A stretch of DNA of 54,530 nucleotides, from positions 1-54,530 of the forward strand of contig NZ_JAOCCU010000040.1 of assembly GCF_029840635.1 (NCBI RefSeq), given 5' to 3'. The translations under genes were made by a program, and so were the position numbers. The notes beneath the pieces were generated by a model, which worked only from the letters and a program-made list of their open reading frames with translations, ran no database searches and was not told the DNA's origin. Each line of letters opens with the position of its first letter. Within the stretch, counting starts at the first letter, position 1. The stretch comes from Mitsuaria sp. GD03876. Its GTDB lineage: Bacteria > Pseudomonadota > Gammaproteobacteria > Burkholderiales > Burkholderiaceae_C. Shown piece after piece: positions 1 to 7,983 of the stretch.

Positions 1-1
1 C

Positions 2-622
2 GCCGCGATCGGTCCCAACGCCGCCGGCGTCCAGGCGGACTCGACCCGGCTGGCCGATCTCGACCGGCTGTACGCCGAGGTCGGCGAGCGCCACGGCCGT
101 CTCGACGTGCTCTACGCCAACGCGGGCGGCGGCACCATGGCGCCGCTGGGCGAGCTGACCGAGCAGCATGTGGATGAGACCTTCGACCGCAACGTCAAGG
201 GCGTGATCTTCACCGTGCAGAAGGCCTTGCCGCTGCTGGACAAGGCGACCCACGGCGCGTCGGTGATCCTGGCGGGCTCGACGACGAGCTCGATGGGCAC
301 GGCCAGCTTCAGCATCTACAGCGCGACCAAGGCGGCCGTTCGCAACCTGGCGCGCAGCTGGATCCTCGACCTGAAGGGCCGCGCGATCCGCATCAACACG
401 CTGTCTCCCGGCCCGATCCACACGCCGGGCCTGGTGGAGCTGGCCGGCCCCGATCCGGCCAACCAGCAAGGCCTGCTGGACTACCTGACCTCGCAGCTGC
501 CCATCGGCCGCATCGGCCAGCCGGAGGACGTGGCCAAGGCGGCGGTGTACCTGGCGTCGGACGCCTCGTCCTTCGTCACCGGCGTCGAGCTGTTCGTCGA
601 CGGCGGCATGGTCCAGGCGTGA
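2..622 (+). CDS. SDR family oxidoreductase (5' end missing)
   Basis: C-terminal 206 residues of a short-chain dehydrogenase/reductase; the reading frame is open to the left edge, so the start and the N-terminal cofactor-binding glycine motif lie outside the window. The visible part has the NAGGG motif, the catalytic Tyr-x-x-x-Lys (IYSATK) with a serine-rich strand before it (GSTTSS), the SPGPIHTPG loop and the family C-terminus (ASSFVTGVELFVDGG). Family knowledge predicts an NAD(P)H-dependent cytoplasmic oxidoreductase; the substrate cannot be read from sequence. It is followed, tail to tail, by an unrelated minus-strand gene after 30 bases. Confidence 0.93.
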   Translation, partial: AAIGPNAAGVQADSTRLADLDRLYAEVGERHGRLDVLYANAGGGTMAPLGELTEQHVDETFDRNVKGVIFTVQKALPLLDKATHGASVILAGSTTSSMGTASFSIYSATKAAVRNLARSWILDLKGRAIRINTLSPGPIHTPGLVELAGPDPANQQGLLDYLTSQLPIGRIGQPEDVAKAAVYLASDASSFVTGVELFVDGGMVQA

Positions 623-652
623 GCGGCGCGCCGGCGCCGGGCATCCCCGGCA

Positions 653-1150
653 TCACTTGCGCCTGAACGCGATCAGGAGGAAGTCGACGCACATCGGCGA
701 CTCCTTCGAGGTCACGGGGCTGGGCGACACCATCACCTCGAAGTCCCCGCCGTCCCGGACGAACTCCTCCCGGGTCGGCCGGGACACGGGCCGCCAGACA
801 GGCGGCAGCAGCTTCGCGCCGATCTCCTCGGTGGTCACGCAGCTGTCGAGCGCCTGGCCTCGCGCCGTCGTCATGGCCATCACGAACTGTCGCGGGGCGC
901 CCTGCTCGCGCAGTTCCTCCGAATACGTCACCCGCCATCCGGCGATGGCCCCCGTCCCGCTCGCCGCTTCCCGGCCCTCGACGATGGCATCCGCATGTTT
1001 CATCGCGCAGGCGAGCCGCTCCGCCTCGGGCGCCTTCGACAGCGCATCGCAGGGGAGGTCGTTCTCGCAGGGCTGGTACACGGCGACCGACAGCGCGTGG
1101 GCCGCGGTGGCGGTCATCAGGATGGCGGGAAGCACGAATCGGGCGAGCAT
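653..1150 (-). CDS. exported protein of unknown function
   Basis: A 165-residue protein I do not recognise. The chosen start (MLARFVLPAILMTATAAHA) gives a clean Sec-type signal peptide ending in AHA, and a GGAGA ribosome binding site lies just upstream of it; a start nine codons earlier would spoil both. The mature part has several cysteines (CENDLPC, LACAM, DSC, MCV), which suggests disulfide bonds in the periplasm. It is divergent from the next exported protein, sharing a roughly 170-base intergenic region. No function is proposed. Confidence 0.75.
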   Translation of the reverse strand: MLARFVLPAILMTATAAHALSVAVYQPCENDLPCDALSKAPEAERLACAMKHADAIVEGREAASGTGAIAGWRVTYSEELREQGAPRQFVMAMTTARGQALDSCVTTEEIGAKLLPPVWRPVSRPTREEFVRDGGDFEVMVSPSPVTSKESPMCVDFLLIAFRRK

Positions 1151-1258
1151 CGACGGTCTCCATGGGGCAGCCGGCATTGCACCCTCAAAGCGGCGGCGCC
1201 TTCTTCCGCGCTTTCCCGCAGTCCCGCGACCCCGAGTCGTGTCACCGGTCCGCGGTCG

Positions 1259-1277
1259 CCGACCGTCGGACGGTCGG
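1259..1277. promoter_or_regulatory. perfect 8-bp inverted repeat in a divergent intergenic region
   Basis: CCGACCGT and ACGGTCGG flank the 3-base centre CGG. The repeat sits between two divergently transcribed genes for exported proteins, about 46 bases upstream of the plus-strand start codon. It could be an operator or a leader hairpin. No run of T follows, so it does not look like an intrinsic terminator. Confidence 0.35.
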
Positions 1278-1323
1278 GCATCATCGGCGCTTCGCCCAAG
1301 AAGACCGTGACCAGCACACCGCC

Positions 1324-1986
1324 ATGCGCCACCTCTCCCGCCTCGCTGTCCCCTCGTCGCTGGCCCTGGCCTTCGGCCTGACGTTCATCACCGCCGCGTC
1401 GGGCCAGGCGCAGACGCTGGCGTCAGGTCCCACGGCGTCCACCCGCCCGCCCCTCATCACGCAGCAGGACGGCACCGTCACCCGCGCCAAGCTGCAGGGC
1501 AGCCTCGCGCCCACGCGCGACCTGCCCTGCCTGCGGGGCGACCAGATCGAGTCCTCGTTCACGCCTCCCGACCTGCACACCGGTTTCCTGAAGTGCCTGG
1601 ACGAGCGTCGCGCCGAGGAGGCCGCGCTGATGTTCAGCGTCGCTGGCATCTATTCGCGATTCGACGCGCGCCGTATCGACGACCCCAGCGTGCGCGGCGG
1701 CCCGCAGGTGCTGATCATCAACACGAGTTCCGGTTTCACGCCGCCGCAACGCGAGTTCTTCCTCGGCGAGATGCTGGCGCGATTGAAGAAGCCCGAGGGC
1801 ACGCAGGCCTTCTGCGCGGTGCTGAATCGGATCGGGCCGCCCACCTACGCGCCGCGCTACCTGGTGCTGCACGGCCTGAAGGCCTTCACCGCGGCCGATC
1901 CGATGGAGAACGCGCTGATTCCCAACTTCGACACCGACGGCAACTGGCGGTCGCTGATGGACAGCTACGGGCACTGCCCGAAGTGA
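1324..1986 (+). CDS. exported protein of unknown function
   Basis: A 220-residue protein. The start at MRHLSRLAVPSSLALAFGL is preferred over upstream in-frame starts because it gives a basic n-region, a hydrophobic core and an alanine-rich cleavage region (ASGQAQ). The mature protein has four scattered cysteines and no motif I recognise. The next gene starts 34 bases downstream on the same strand, so the two may be cotranscribed. Envelope or periplasmic location is inferred from the signal peptide alone. Confidence 0.72.
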   Translation: MRHLSRLAVPSSLALAFGLTFITAASGQAQTLASGPTASTRPPLITQQDGTVTRAKLQGSLAPTRDLPCLRGDQIESSFTPPDLHTGFLKCLDERRAEEAALMFSVAGIYSRFDARRIDDPSVRGGPQVLIINTSSGFTPPQREFFLGEMLARLKKPEGTQAFCAVLNRIGPPTYAPRYLVLHGLKAFTAADPMENALIPNFDTDGNWRSLMDSYGHCPK

Positions 1987-2020
1987 TGCCAGCCGTCGAA
2001 CCATCCTCCACTCGACGACC

Positions 2021-3154
2021 ATGCGTCTGAAGCACGTCCCCGTTGTCCCGTTGCGCCGATGGTTCCTGTCCGGGATGTCCGTGGCGCTCCTGGGCGCCTG
2101 CGCGGCGCGCCAGCCGGCGCCGGACGCAGCATCGCAAGGACCGGGAGGAGCACCGGGTGCGGTGCAGGCGACGACGCCGGCGACGACCGCGCTCCTCGCG
2201 CAGGACCGAGCCGCGCTGGAAGCGCTGCCGGGCGCGACCAGCGTGCTGCTGCGGCGACAAGGTCGGGTGGAGGTTGAGCTGTACGCCCGAGGCGCGACGC
2301 CCGAGACGTTGCACGACACCCGTTCCGTCGGCAAGTCCGTCACCGGACTGCTGGTGGCGGCTGCCGTCCAGGACGGACTGCTGCGACGGGAGACGCCCGT
2401 CTTCGCCGAGCTCGCGGACGCGCGCCCCTTCGCCAACGATGGCCCCGTCAAGCGCGGCATCGTGGTGGAGGACCTGCTCACGATGTCCTCCGCGCTCGAC
2501 TGCGACGACAACGCCCCCGCCAGTCCTGGCAACGAAGAAAACATGTACCCCCAGCAGCGCTGGCTGCGCTGGGCCATCGACCTGCCCACGCGCACCGTGG
2601 CGCGCGACGCGCAGGGCCTCGGTCCCTTCGCGTACTGCACGGCCGGCGTGTTCCTACTGGGCCAGTTGCTGGAACGCCGCGCACCGGGTGGCCTGGAGGC
2701 CTACGCGCAACGACGGCTCTTCGCACCGCTGGGCATCACGACCTGGCAGTGGTCGCGCTCGCCCAGCGGCGAGACGATGACCGGTGGCGGCCTGCGGCTG
2801 CGCACGCGGGACTGGGCGTCGCTCGCGCAGTTGCTGCTTCGCCAGGGCACCGGATCGGACGGTCCCGTGCTGGCGCCCGAACAGGTGACCGCGCTGTTGA
2901 CCGCGCGGCGCACGACGCCCTTCGGCGCCGCCTACGGCGAGCTGTTCTGGCAGCGTGACTACGCGTTGCGCTGCGGCAGCGTGATCGCCTGGACGATGTC
3001 GGGCAACGGCGGCAACTCGGTGCTCGTCCTGCCCACGCTCGACGCGGTCGCCATCGTCACCCGCACCCACTACAACCAGCGCGGCATGCACCAGCAGACC
3101 GCCGATTTCATGACCGCCCTGCTCGAGCGGCACGTGTGCGGCCCCGCGCCATGA
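2021..3154 (+). CDS. serine hydrolase, class C beta-lactamase-like lipoprotein
   Basis: A 377-residue member of the beta-lactamase/penicillin-binding-protein-like serine hydrolases. A basic N-terminus (RLKHVPVVPLRR) and lipobox LLGAC with the lipidated Cys near residue 27 indicate a lipoprotein. The catalytic Ser-x-x-Lys is S102-V-G-K105 (RSVGKSVTG), followed by LLTMSSALD and, later, Y-C-T in the position of the family tyrosine motif. The C-terminal third has a GNGGNS loop near the expected third motif. Family members are esterases, peptidases or beta-lactamases; which one cannot be decided here. A plain beta-lactamase is unlikely because the canonical Tyr-x-Asn and Lys-Thr-Gly are not obvious. 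Confidence 0.85.
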   Translation: MRLKHVPVVPLRRWFLSGMSVALLGACAARQPAPDAASQGPGGAPGAVQATTPATTALLAQDRAALEALPGATSVLLRRQGRVEVELYARGATPETLHDTRSVGKSVTGLLVAAAVQDGLLRRETPVFAELADARPFANDGPVKRGIVVEDLLTMSSALDCDDNAPASPGNEENMYPQQRWLRWAIDLPTRTVARDAQGLGPFAYCTAGVFLLGQLLERRAPGGLEAYAQRRLFAPLGITTWQWSRSPSGETMTGGGLRLRTRDWASLAQLLLRQGTGSDGPVLAPEQVTALLTARRTTPFGAAYGELFWQRDYALRCGSVIAWTMSGNGGNSVLVLPTLDAVAIVTRTHYNQRGMHQQTADFMTALLERHVCGPAP

Positions 3155-3293
3155 GGCTGAGCGGATGACGCCGGGACGACGGACGTACTGCCGCGATCGC
3201 ACCAGCGCGTCCCGCTCACCGCTCACCTCGCACTTCGCACTGCCCTCACGGAGACCAGGCAACCTGCGCGGCTTGATCCAACCCGCGCGTCAA

Positions 3294-3572
3294 ATGAAAC
3301 GAATCCTCTTGCGTCTGCTGCTCTCGTCTGTCGTCGGCTTGGCGGCCTGGGCCGGCATCGCATCGGCCTTGATGGCTCGGTTCGTTCCGCCGGTCGCACC
3401 CGGTGAGGACGACCTGGGCGCGGGACTGATCGCGGCCAGCATCTTCTTGCCGACGCTCTGGCTGGCCGTCATCGGCGTCGTCGTGTTCAACCTCCGGGCC
3501 TGGCGTTCAGATGCGCGTCGGGCGGCAGGAACACGACCCCGAGCAAGCGGTTCTCCCCCACGCCGGTCCTGA
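3294..3572 (+). CDS. small membrane protein of unknown function
   Basis: A 92-residue protein starting at MKRILLRLLLSS, with two predicted membrane spans (about residues 4-27 and 44-66) and a basic Arg-rich tail. The start was chosen because the upstream in-frame extension is Arg/Pro-rich and not protein-like. The last 86 bases overlap, tail to tail, the minus-strand DUF4405 gene, which is unusual, so the C-terminal tail could be a read-through of a shorter original gene. Unknown function. Confidence 0.45.
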   Translation: MKRILLRLLLSSVVGLAAWAGIASALMARFVPPVAPGEDDLGAGLIAASIFLPTLWLAVIGVVVFNLRAWRSDARRAAGTRPRASGSPPRRS

Positions 3573-4011
3573 CGGACAGGTCGCGCACCGTCTGCTCGCG
3601 GCTCGCGGTGATGCCATGCGCTTGCAGGCGCGCGATCAGCGCCTCCGGCTCCGTATGGGTCGTGGCCGCCAGCGCCCACAACGGCGCGTCCACCAAGGCC
3701 TGCTCGATGGGCCCCTTCAATTGCGGACCGGTGATGCGTCCCCACGAGAAGAAGGACGCCACCAGCACGGCCACCATCGCGATCGCGCTGACCTGTCCCC
3801 ATCGCGTTCCCAAGTGGTTCTTGAGCGGCCGGAAGTTGGCCGCGATGTGCCCGACCGCGCCCGCGAGGAACAGCCACGAGAACCACTGGTGAACAACCGT
3901 CGTCAGCCCTTGATTCCATTCGAAGAACATCGCGACGCCCGTGCCGGCCATCAGCACGAAGGCGGCGATGGTCAAGGGAGTCGCCCAGCTCCGTAGCGTC
4001 GGCTTAGGCAT
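3487..4011 (-). CDS. DUF4405-type membrane protein
   Basis: A 174-residue protein starting MPKPTLRSWATPLTIAAFVLMAGTG. It has three hydrophobic spans with the pattern of DUF4405 proteins, which resemble small di-heme cytochrome b subunits: span 1 (AFVLMAGTGVAMFF), span 2 with histidines (VVHQWFSWLFLAGAVGHIAANF) and span 3 (VSAIAMVAVLVASFF). The two His in span 2 could bind heme. A soluble C-terminal region follows. Its start codon lies inside the end of the upstream FAD monooxygenase gene (8-base overlap), so translation is probably coupled; a redox partnership with that enzyme is an inference. Confidence 0.75.
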   Translation of the reverse strand: MPKPTLRSWATPLTIAAFVLMAGTGVAMFFEWNQGLTTVVHQWFSWLFLAGAVGHIAANFRPLKNHLGTRWGQVSAIAMVAVLVASFFSWGRITGPQLKGPIEQALVDAPLWALAATTHTEPEALIARLQAHGITASREQTVRDLSVRTGVGENRLLGVVFLPPDAHLNARPGG

Positions 4012-5524
4012 CGCAAAGCTCCTTGGCGCCGAGGCCCACCGCGCGCAGGTAGGCCCGCAGCGCCTCGATGTCTTCCTCCGTCTCGCCGACGAAGGCGCCG
4101 ATGTAGCCGTCCGGGCGCACCAGCACCCAGCTACCGGATTGAAGGCCGTACGCGGCGCGGCAATGGCCGTCGTCGTCGAACAGGTCGCCGCCAGCGCCCA
4201 GCGTGTGGATCCGCAGTCCGGCACGTGGCGCCACGACGTCGCGCCGCACGTCATGCCCGAGCAGCGTCCAATGCGCGCCCTTGAACAGCTCGAACAGTCG
4301 TTGACGCTGACCCGCCGCGCCGCGGATCGGCGCATCGGGTGCGCGATCCCCCGCGCGCAACGCCCCTTCCCTCGACAGGCGTTCCAGCGCGAGCGACGAC
4401 TCCTGATAACCGAGATCCAGTTGATGGACCTCGCGGCCTCGGCGCATCTCGCCCCGCTTCAAGCCATCCAGCAGCTTCGTGGACAGCCCGAGCATGCCCG
4501 CCGCGATCGGCCGGCGTTCCGCCTCGTAGCTGTCGAGCAAGGCCTCCGGCGCCCCCGCGACGACGGCGGCCAGCTTCCAGCCGAGGTTGTAGGCATCCTG
4601 CACGCTCGTGTTGAGCCCCTGCCCGCCCGTGGGCGGATGGGTATGCGCGGCATCGCCCATCAACAGCACGCGCCCCATCCGATATCGATCCGCCAGCCGC
4701 GCGTTCATGTTGTACGCGGACGCCCACGACACCGCATGGATGCGGATGTCGTCGCGGCCGGTGCGCGCGGCCACCATCTCGGTCAGTCCCTGGGCGGACA
4801 GGTCGACGTCCCCCTCGAGCGGGACCGGCGCCTGCAGCTGGAAGAGATCGGTGCCGGCCAGCGGGCACAGCCCGATCTGGACCTCCATCGAGTCCCCGTT
4901 GAATCGATGCCACGCCTCGCGATCCAGGCCGGTGAGCTCGACGTCGGCCACCACGGCCCGCACGCCCAGCGTCTTGCCGGGGAAGCCGATGTCCAGCGCG
5001 TGCCGCACGAAGCTGCGCCCGCCGTCCGCGCCGATCAGGTAGCGAGCGCGCACGGCCTCGTCCCCAGCCGCGCCGCGCAGCCGCGCCGTCACGCCATCGG
5101 CGTCCTGCTGGAAGCCCACGAGCTCACATCCGAACTCGGGACGATGGCCCAGTTCGGCAAGGCGCTCCCGCATCACGCCTTCGGTCAGGAACTGGGGAAC
5201 CATCAGCGGCAGGCGATACGGCTCGGCGGGCGTCGGGTCCTCCTGCGTCATGACGGGCGACTCGTCGTAGCCGCCGTCTGCGCGGTACTCCCGCTGCGGC
5301 GGATACACCCCACCCGCCGCGACCAGGCGATCGAGCAGGCCCAGGTCCTCGAAGATCTCCTGCGATCGCGGCTGGATGCCCTTGCCACGGGAGCCGTGGA
5401 AAGGCGCATCCAGTTTCTCGATCAGGCGAAAGCGCACGCCCCGCCGCGCCAGGTCGATGGCCAGGGTCAGGCCGGCAGCGCCGGCCCCGCAAATGAGGAC
5501 GTCAATGGAACGGTTCACAGTCAT
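4004..5524 (-). CDS. FAD-dependent aromatic-ring-type monooxygenase
   Basis: A 506-residue flavoprotein hydroxylase of the PheA/TfdB-MhpA class. Seen: the dinucleotide-binding GxGxxG at residues 13-18 (CGAGAAGLTLA), the DG motif (LIGADGGRSF), the GD motif (GRVLLMGDAAHTHPPTGG) and a C-terminal thioredoxin-like region typical of the class. The start MTVNRSIDVLICGAG places the Rossmann motif at the N-terminus as usual. Family knowledge predicts NAD(P)H- and O2-dependent hydroxylation of an aromatic or polyketide-like substrate; the substrate is unknown. It is divergent from a MarR regulator with an operator between them and overlaps the following DUF4405 gene, so substrate-induced derepression is likely. 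Confidence 0.9.
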   Translation of the reverse strand: MTVNRSIDVLICGAGAAGLTLAIDLARRGVRFRLIEKLDAPFHGSRGKGIQPRSQEIFEDLGLLDRLVAAGGVYPPQREYRADGGYDESPVMTQEDPTPAEPYRLPLMVPQFLTEGVMRERLAELGHRPEFGCELVGFQQDADGVTARLRGAAGDEAVRARYLIGADGGRSFVRHALDIGFPGKTLGVRAVVADVELTGLDREAWHRFNGDSMEVQIGLCPLAGTDLFQLQAPVPLEGDVDLSAQGLTEMVAARTGRDDIRIHAVSWASAYNMNARLADRYRMGRVLLMGDAAHTHPPTGGQGLNTSVQDAYNLGWKLAAVVAGAPEALLDSYEAERRPIAAGMLGLSTKLLDGLKRGEMRRGREVHQLDLGYQESSLALERLSREGALRAGDRAPDAPIRGAAGQRQRLFELFKGAHWTLLGHDVRRDVVAPRAGLRIHTLGAGGDLFDDDGHCRAAYGLQSGSWVLVRPDGYIGAFVGETEEDIEALRAYLRAVGLGAKELCDA

Positions 5525-5537
5525 GTCAGGCTCCGAT

Positions 5538-5554
5538 ATGTGTAATATGCACAC
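5538..5554. promoter_or_regulatory. putative MarR operator 1
   Basis: The sequence ATGTGTA-ATA-TGCACAC lies between the divergent monooxygenase and MarR genes. It matches the perfect repeat centred 48 bases downstream (ATGTGCA-AGA-TGCACAT) with the same arm and spacer lengths. Its position between the two start codons is where a repressor would block both promoters. Binding by the adjacent MarR protein is inferred from location and repeat pairing. Confidence 0.7.
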
Positions 5555-5569
5555 ATTGGAGTGAATGCT

Positions 5570-6070
5570 ATGCGATCCAAAAACAATGTGCAAGATGCAC
5601 ATATCTCGAAGCAACTGCGCGCGCTGCACGGCGCGCTGCTCACCATCGTCAGCGTGATGAACCGCCCTCAGCGGGACGAGGCGATGGTGCGGGAGGCCGG
5701 CATTTCGCTGGACCGCGCGCTGTTCCCGCTGCTGGTGGGCATCGAGCGGCTGGGCCCGATCGGCGTGGTGGAGCTGGCCGACCGGGCCGGGCGCGACCAC
5801 ACGACGGTGAGCCGGCAGGTGGCGAAGCTGGAGAGCCTGGGCCTGGTTCAGCGCCAGGAAGGCGCGACGGACCGACGCGTGCGCGAGGCCATCGTGACTC
5901 CCAAGGGCAAGCGCATGACCGACGCGGTCGATGCCGCGCGGGAGCGGATCGGCCGGTCCATCTTCTCGACCTGGGAGGAGCGCGACTTCGAGGAGCTGGT
6001 GCGGCTCATGCAGAAGTTCGCCGCGGCCATCGAGGGCGAAGGCCCGGCGGGGAAGGCGGAATCGGACTGA
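5570..6070 (+). CDS. MarR family transcriptional regulator
   Basis: A 166-residue winged-helix regulator. The DNA-binding region reads VVELADRAGRDHTTVSRQVAKLESLGLVQR, followed by the wing residues around TDRRVREA, both typical of MarR proteins. The ATG at 5570 is preferred because GGAG lies 8 bases upstream; a GTG nine bases earlier has no spaced Shine-Dalgarno. Family members are dimeric repressors released by small aromatic ligands. It is divergent from the FAD monooxygenase, its probable target, and a second operator-like repeat lies within codons 6-11, which suggests autoregulation. Confidence 0.92.
   Translation: MRSKNNVQDAHISKQLRALHGALLTIVSVMNRPQRDEAMVREAGISLDRALFPLLVGIERLGPIGVVELADRAGRDHTTVSRQVAKLESLGLVQRQEGATDRRVREAIVTPKGKRMTDAVDAARERIGRSIFSTWEERDFEELVRLMQKFAAAIEGEGPAGKAESD
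5586..5602. promoter_or_regulatory. putative MarR operator 2, inside the regulator coding sequence
   Basis: Perfect 7-bp inverted repeat ATGTGCA-AGA-TGCACAT. It lies entirely within the first codons of the MarR gene. Arms and spacer match the intergenic copy, with centres 48 bases apart. The position would allow a roadblock or a repression loop between two dimers; function is inferred. Confidence 0.65.
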
Positions 6071-6115
6071 GGCCTGCGCGCCGATCCGGCCCGGTGGCGA
6101 GGCAGGCCCGGGCCT

Positions 6116-7108
6116 TTAACGGGGCGGCGCGGCCAGCACCTGCTGGACGAACCGCGCCACCTCGCCGCGGGAAGCATCGAAGGCCGCGGCATTTCGCCCG
6201 ACATGCGCCCCCCGGGTCACGCACTCGTTGAAGAAGGCCGTGAGCTGCGCGGCAGGAATGACCGCGCCGGTGCGCAGCGCCGTGACGGTCCAGCTCGGGA
6301 TGTCGGTGCGCACCACGCCGCAGGCGTAGCCGCTGGTCGCGTTGGGCAGCCAGCGCACCGGCAGCAGGCTGTCCCACGCATGGTGGGCGCCGTCGTAACG
6401 GACGCTCTTCACCGGCGTCCCCAGCGCCGCGTACTCCGTGGCCAGGGCCTCGCAGGGCTCGGGATGGGTGTAGTCGTCGGCGGCGCCGACGAGATTGAGC
6501 AGCGGCGCCCCGGTCACCTCCGGCGAGGTGTAGATCTGCAGGCAGCCCGCATAGGCCGCGACATGGAACGCGAACGCCTCGGGTCCCTTGACCACGGCGC
6601 GCAGGAACGGCTGCTCGGCCGTCTGGAACGCCACCGTGCCGCCGCGCGAGAAGCCCATGATGCCGATGCGGCGCGCATCGATGCGCGGGTCCCGCGCCAG
6701 CAGCTGCAGCGCCTGGAACGCGTCCATCAGGTTGGCCGCCGCCGGCACCGAGGTCTGGTCCGACGCGGTCGACGTCACTCCGCGCGGGGTGAAGCTGTCG
6801 ACGACGAAGGTCGCGACGCCCAGGTCGTTGAAGAGCGCCACCCACTGCGCCAGGCTCGGCGTGACGCCGTCGCTGCCGTGCGCGAGCACGACGGCCGGCA
6901 CCGGCGATCCGGTCCCGGCGGGGATGCTGAGATCGCCCCAGACGTCGGTGGCGGGCCATCGGTCCCGCTTCTCCCGGGCCAGGTCGAACAGCGAGACCGG
7001 GGTGAAGCTCTTGAAAGGAACGCGGACCGCGTCCGCGGCCGAGCAATGGAGCGCGGTCCAGGCCAGGAGGGCGCAAAGGAGGCGGCGCAGGAGGCGAGTG
7101 GTGTTCAT
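6116..7108 (-). CDS. dienelactone-hydrolase-like alpha/beta hydrolase, exported
   Basis: A 330-residue alpha/beta hydrolase. The start MNTTRLLRRLLCALLAWTALHCSAADA gives a signal peptide. The nucleophile elbow is GFSRGG with Ser154; the acid is probably Asp211 or Asp212 (GAADDYTHP) and the base His242 or His243 (YDGAHHAWD), in the order and spacing of dienelactone hydrolases. The oxyanion region is AHGSDG. A periplasmic location makes a role in a cytoplasmic aromatic pathway unlikely; ester or lactone hydrolysis outside the cytoplasm is more plausible. It converges on the MarR gene with a 45-base gap. Confidence 0.86.
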   Translation of the reverse strand: MNTTRLLRRLLCALLAWTALHCSAADAVRVPFKSFTPVSLFDLAREKRDRWPATDVWGDLSIPAGTGSPVPAVVLAHGSDGVTPSLAQWVALFNDLGVATFVVDSFTPRGVTSTASDQTSVPAAANLMDAFQALQLLARDPRIDARRIGIMGFSRGGTVAFQTAEQPFLRAVVKGPEAFAFHVAAYAGCLQIYTSPEVTGAPLLNLVGAADDYTHPEPCEALATEYAALGTPVKSVRYDGAHHAWDSLLPVRWLPNATSGYACGVVRTDIPSWTVTALRTGAVIPAAQLTAFFNECVTRGAHVGRNAAAFDASRGEVARFVQQVLAAPPR

Positions 7109-7274
7109 CCGCCGATGATCCTTCAGGCGCGGCGCCTGCCCGGTCACCGGCCTGTCGCGTGAATCGAGGGCAGTGCGCGCCCAGGCGCCCACCGGCCGAG
7201 GACGGGCATCGGGAAGGCACCTCGCCCTGGGCATCGGGCTTGCTCCCTCGCTCCATCACAAGCCGGAGCTGACC

Positions 7275-7880
7275 TTGGTCCGTAACGCCTCCTCGAGCAC
7301 CTCGCTGCCCACGTCCCGGCAGGTGATGCTGCTGGTCGACTTCATCAACCCGCTGCGCTTCGACGGCGCCGAGGCGCTGGGCCCCATGGCGGTGAACGCG
7401 GCGCAGGCCGCCGCGCGCGTCAAGCGCCGCCTGCGGGCCGAGGGCGTGGTCGCCATCTACGTCAACGACAACTTCGGGGAATGGCAGTCCGACGTGCCCC
7501 GGCTGCTCCGGGAATGCCGGCGCTCCGGCGGCGCGGCGGCGAAGCTCGCGAAGCTGCTCGCGCCCGATGACGACGACCTGGTCGTGCTCAAGCCGCGTCA
7601 CTCGGGCTTCTACCAGACGCCGCTGGAGCTGCTGCTCAGCGACCTGAAGGCCAAGGACTTGGTCATCGTCGGCCTGTCGACCGACTACTGCGTCCAGTGC
7701 ACAGCGATGGACGCGTACGTCCGCGGCTACCGCGTGTGGGTGCCCGGCGACTGCACCGCGGCCGAATCGCCTCAGCGGCGGGACGAGGCGCTGCGCTGGA
7801 TGAAGGGGGCGTTGAAGGCGCGCATCTCGCCCGCCGAGCCCCCGGACGAGGCGCCTCGAGCGCGCCGCCGGTCCGCGTGA
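7275..7880 (+). CDS. isochorismatase-like cysteine hydrolase
   Basis: A 201-residue member of the isochorismatase-like hydrolases. The catalytic triad of the amidohydrolase branch is visible: Asp22 (LLVDFINP), Lys106 (VVLKPRHSGF) and Cys139 (STDYCVQCT). The start is uncertain; a TTG at 7275 is chosen because GGAG lies 6 bases upstream, while the first ATG near the domain (7326) would remove residues before strand 1. Relatives include nicotinamidases and other amide hydrolases; the substrate here is unknown. The Pro/Arg-rich C-terminal tail (PPDEAPRARRRSA) is outside the domain. Confidence 0.85.
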   Translation: MVRNASSSTSLPTSRQVMLLVDFINPLRFDGAEALGPMAVNAAQAAARVKRRLRAEGVVAIYVNDNFGEWQSDVPRLLRECRRSGGAAAKLAKLLAPDDDDLVVLKPRHSGFYQTPLELLLSDLKAKDLVIVGLSTDYCVQCTAMDAYVRGYRVWVPGDCTAAESPQRRDEALRWMKGALKARISPAEPPDEAPRARRRSA

Positions 7881-7983
7881 CAGGCGCCGGGAACGCCGGG
7901 CCTGCCGCCCGCCTCACCACGTTGGCGCCGTGGTTTCGTGGCGCCGCCTTCAGTTTCGAACAGGGGCGGCCGATATTGGAGGA

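Noticed and set aside
3941-5545. A 534-codon open frame on the plus strand opposite the FAD monooxygenase.
   Set aside because: It is Arg/His/Gln-rich with no motif or ribosome binding site and exactly mirrors a gene with clear catalytic motifs; long antisense frames are expected at this GC content.
6088-6117. A bidirectional terminator between the MarR gene and the dienelactone hydrolase gene.
   Set aside because: GGCCCG and CGGGCC can pair ahead of TTT, but the stem is short, the loop is long (15 bases) and the T run is only three.
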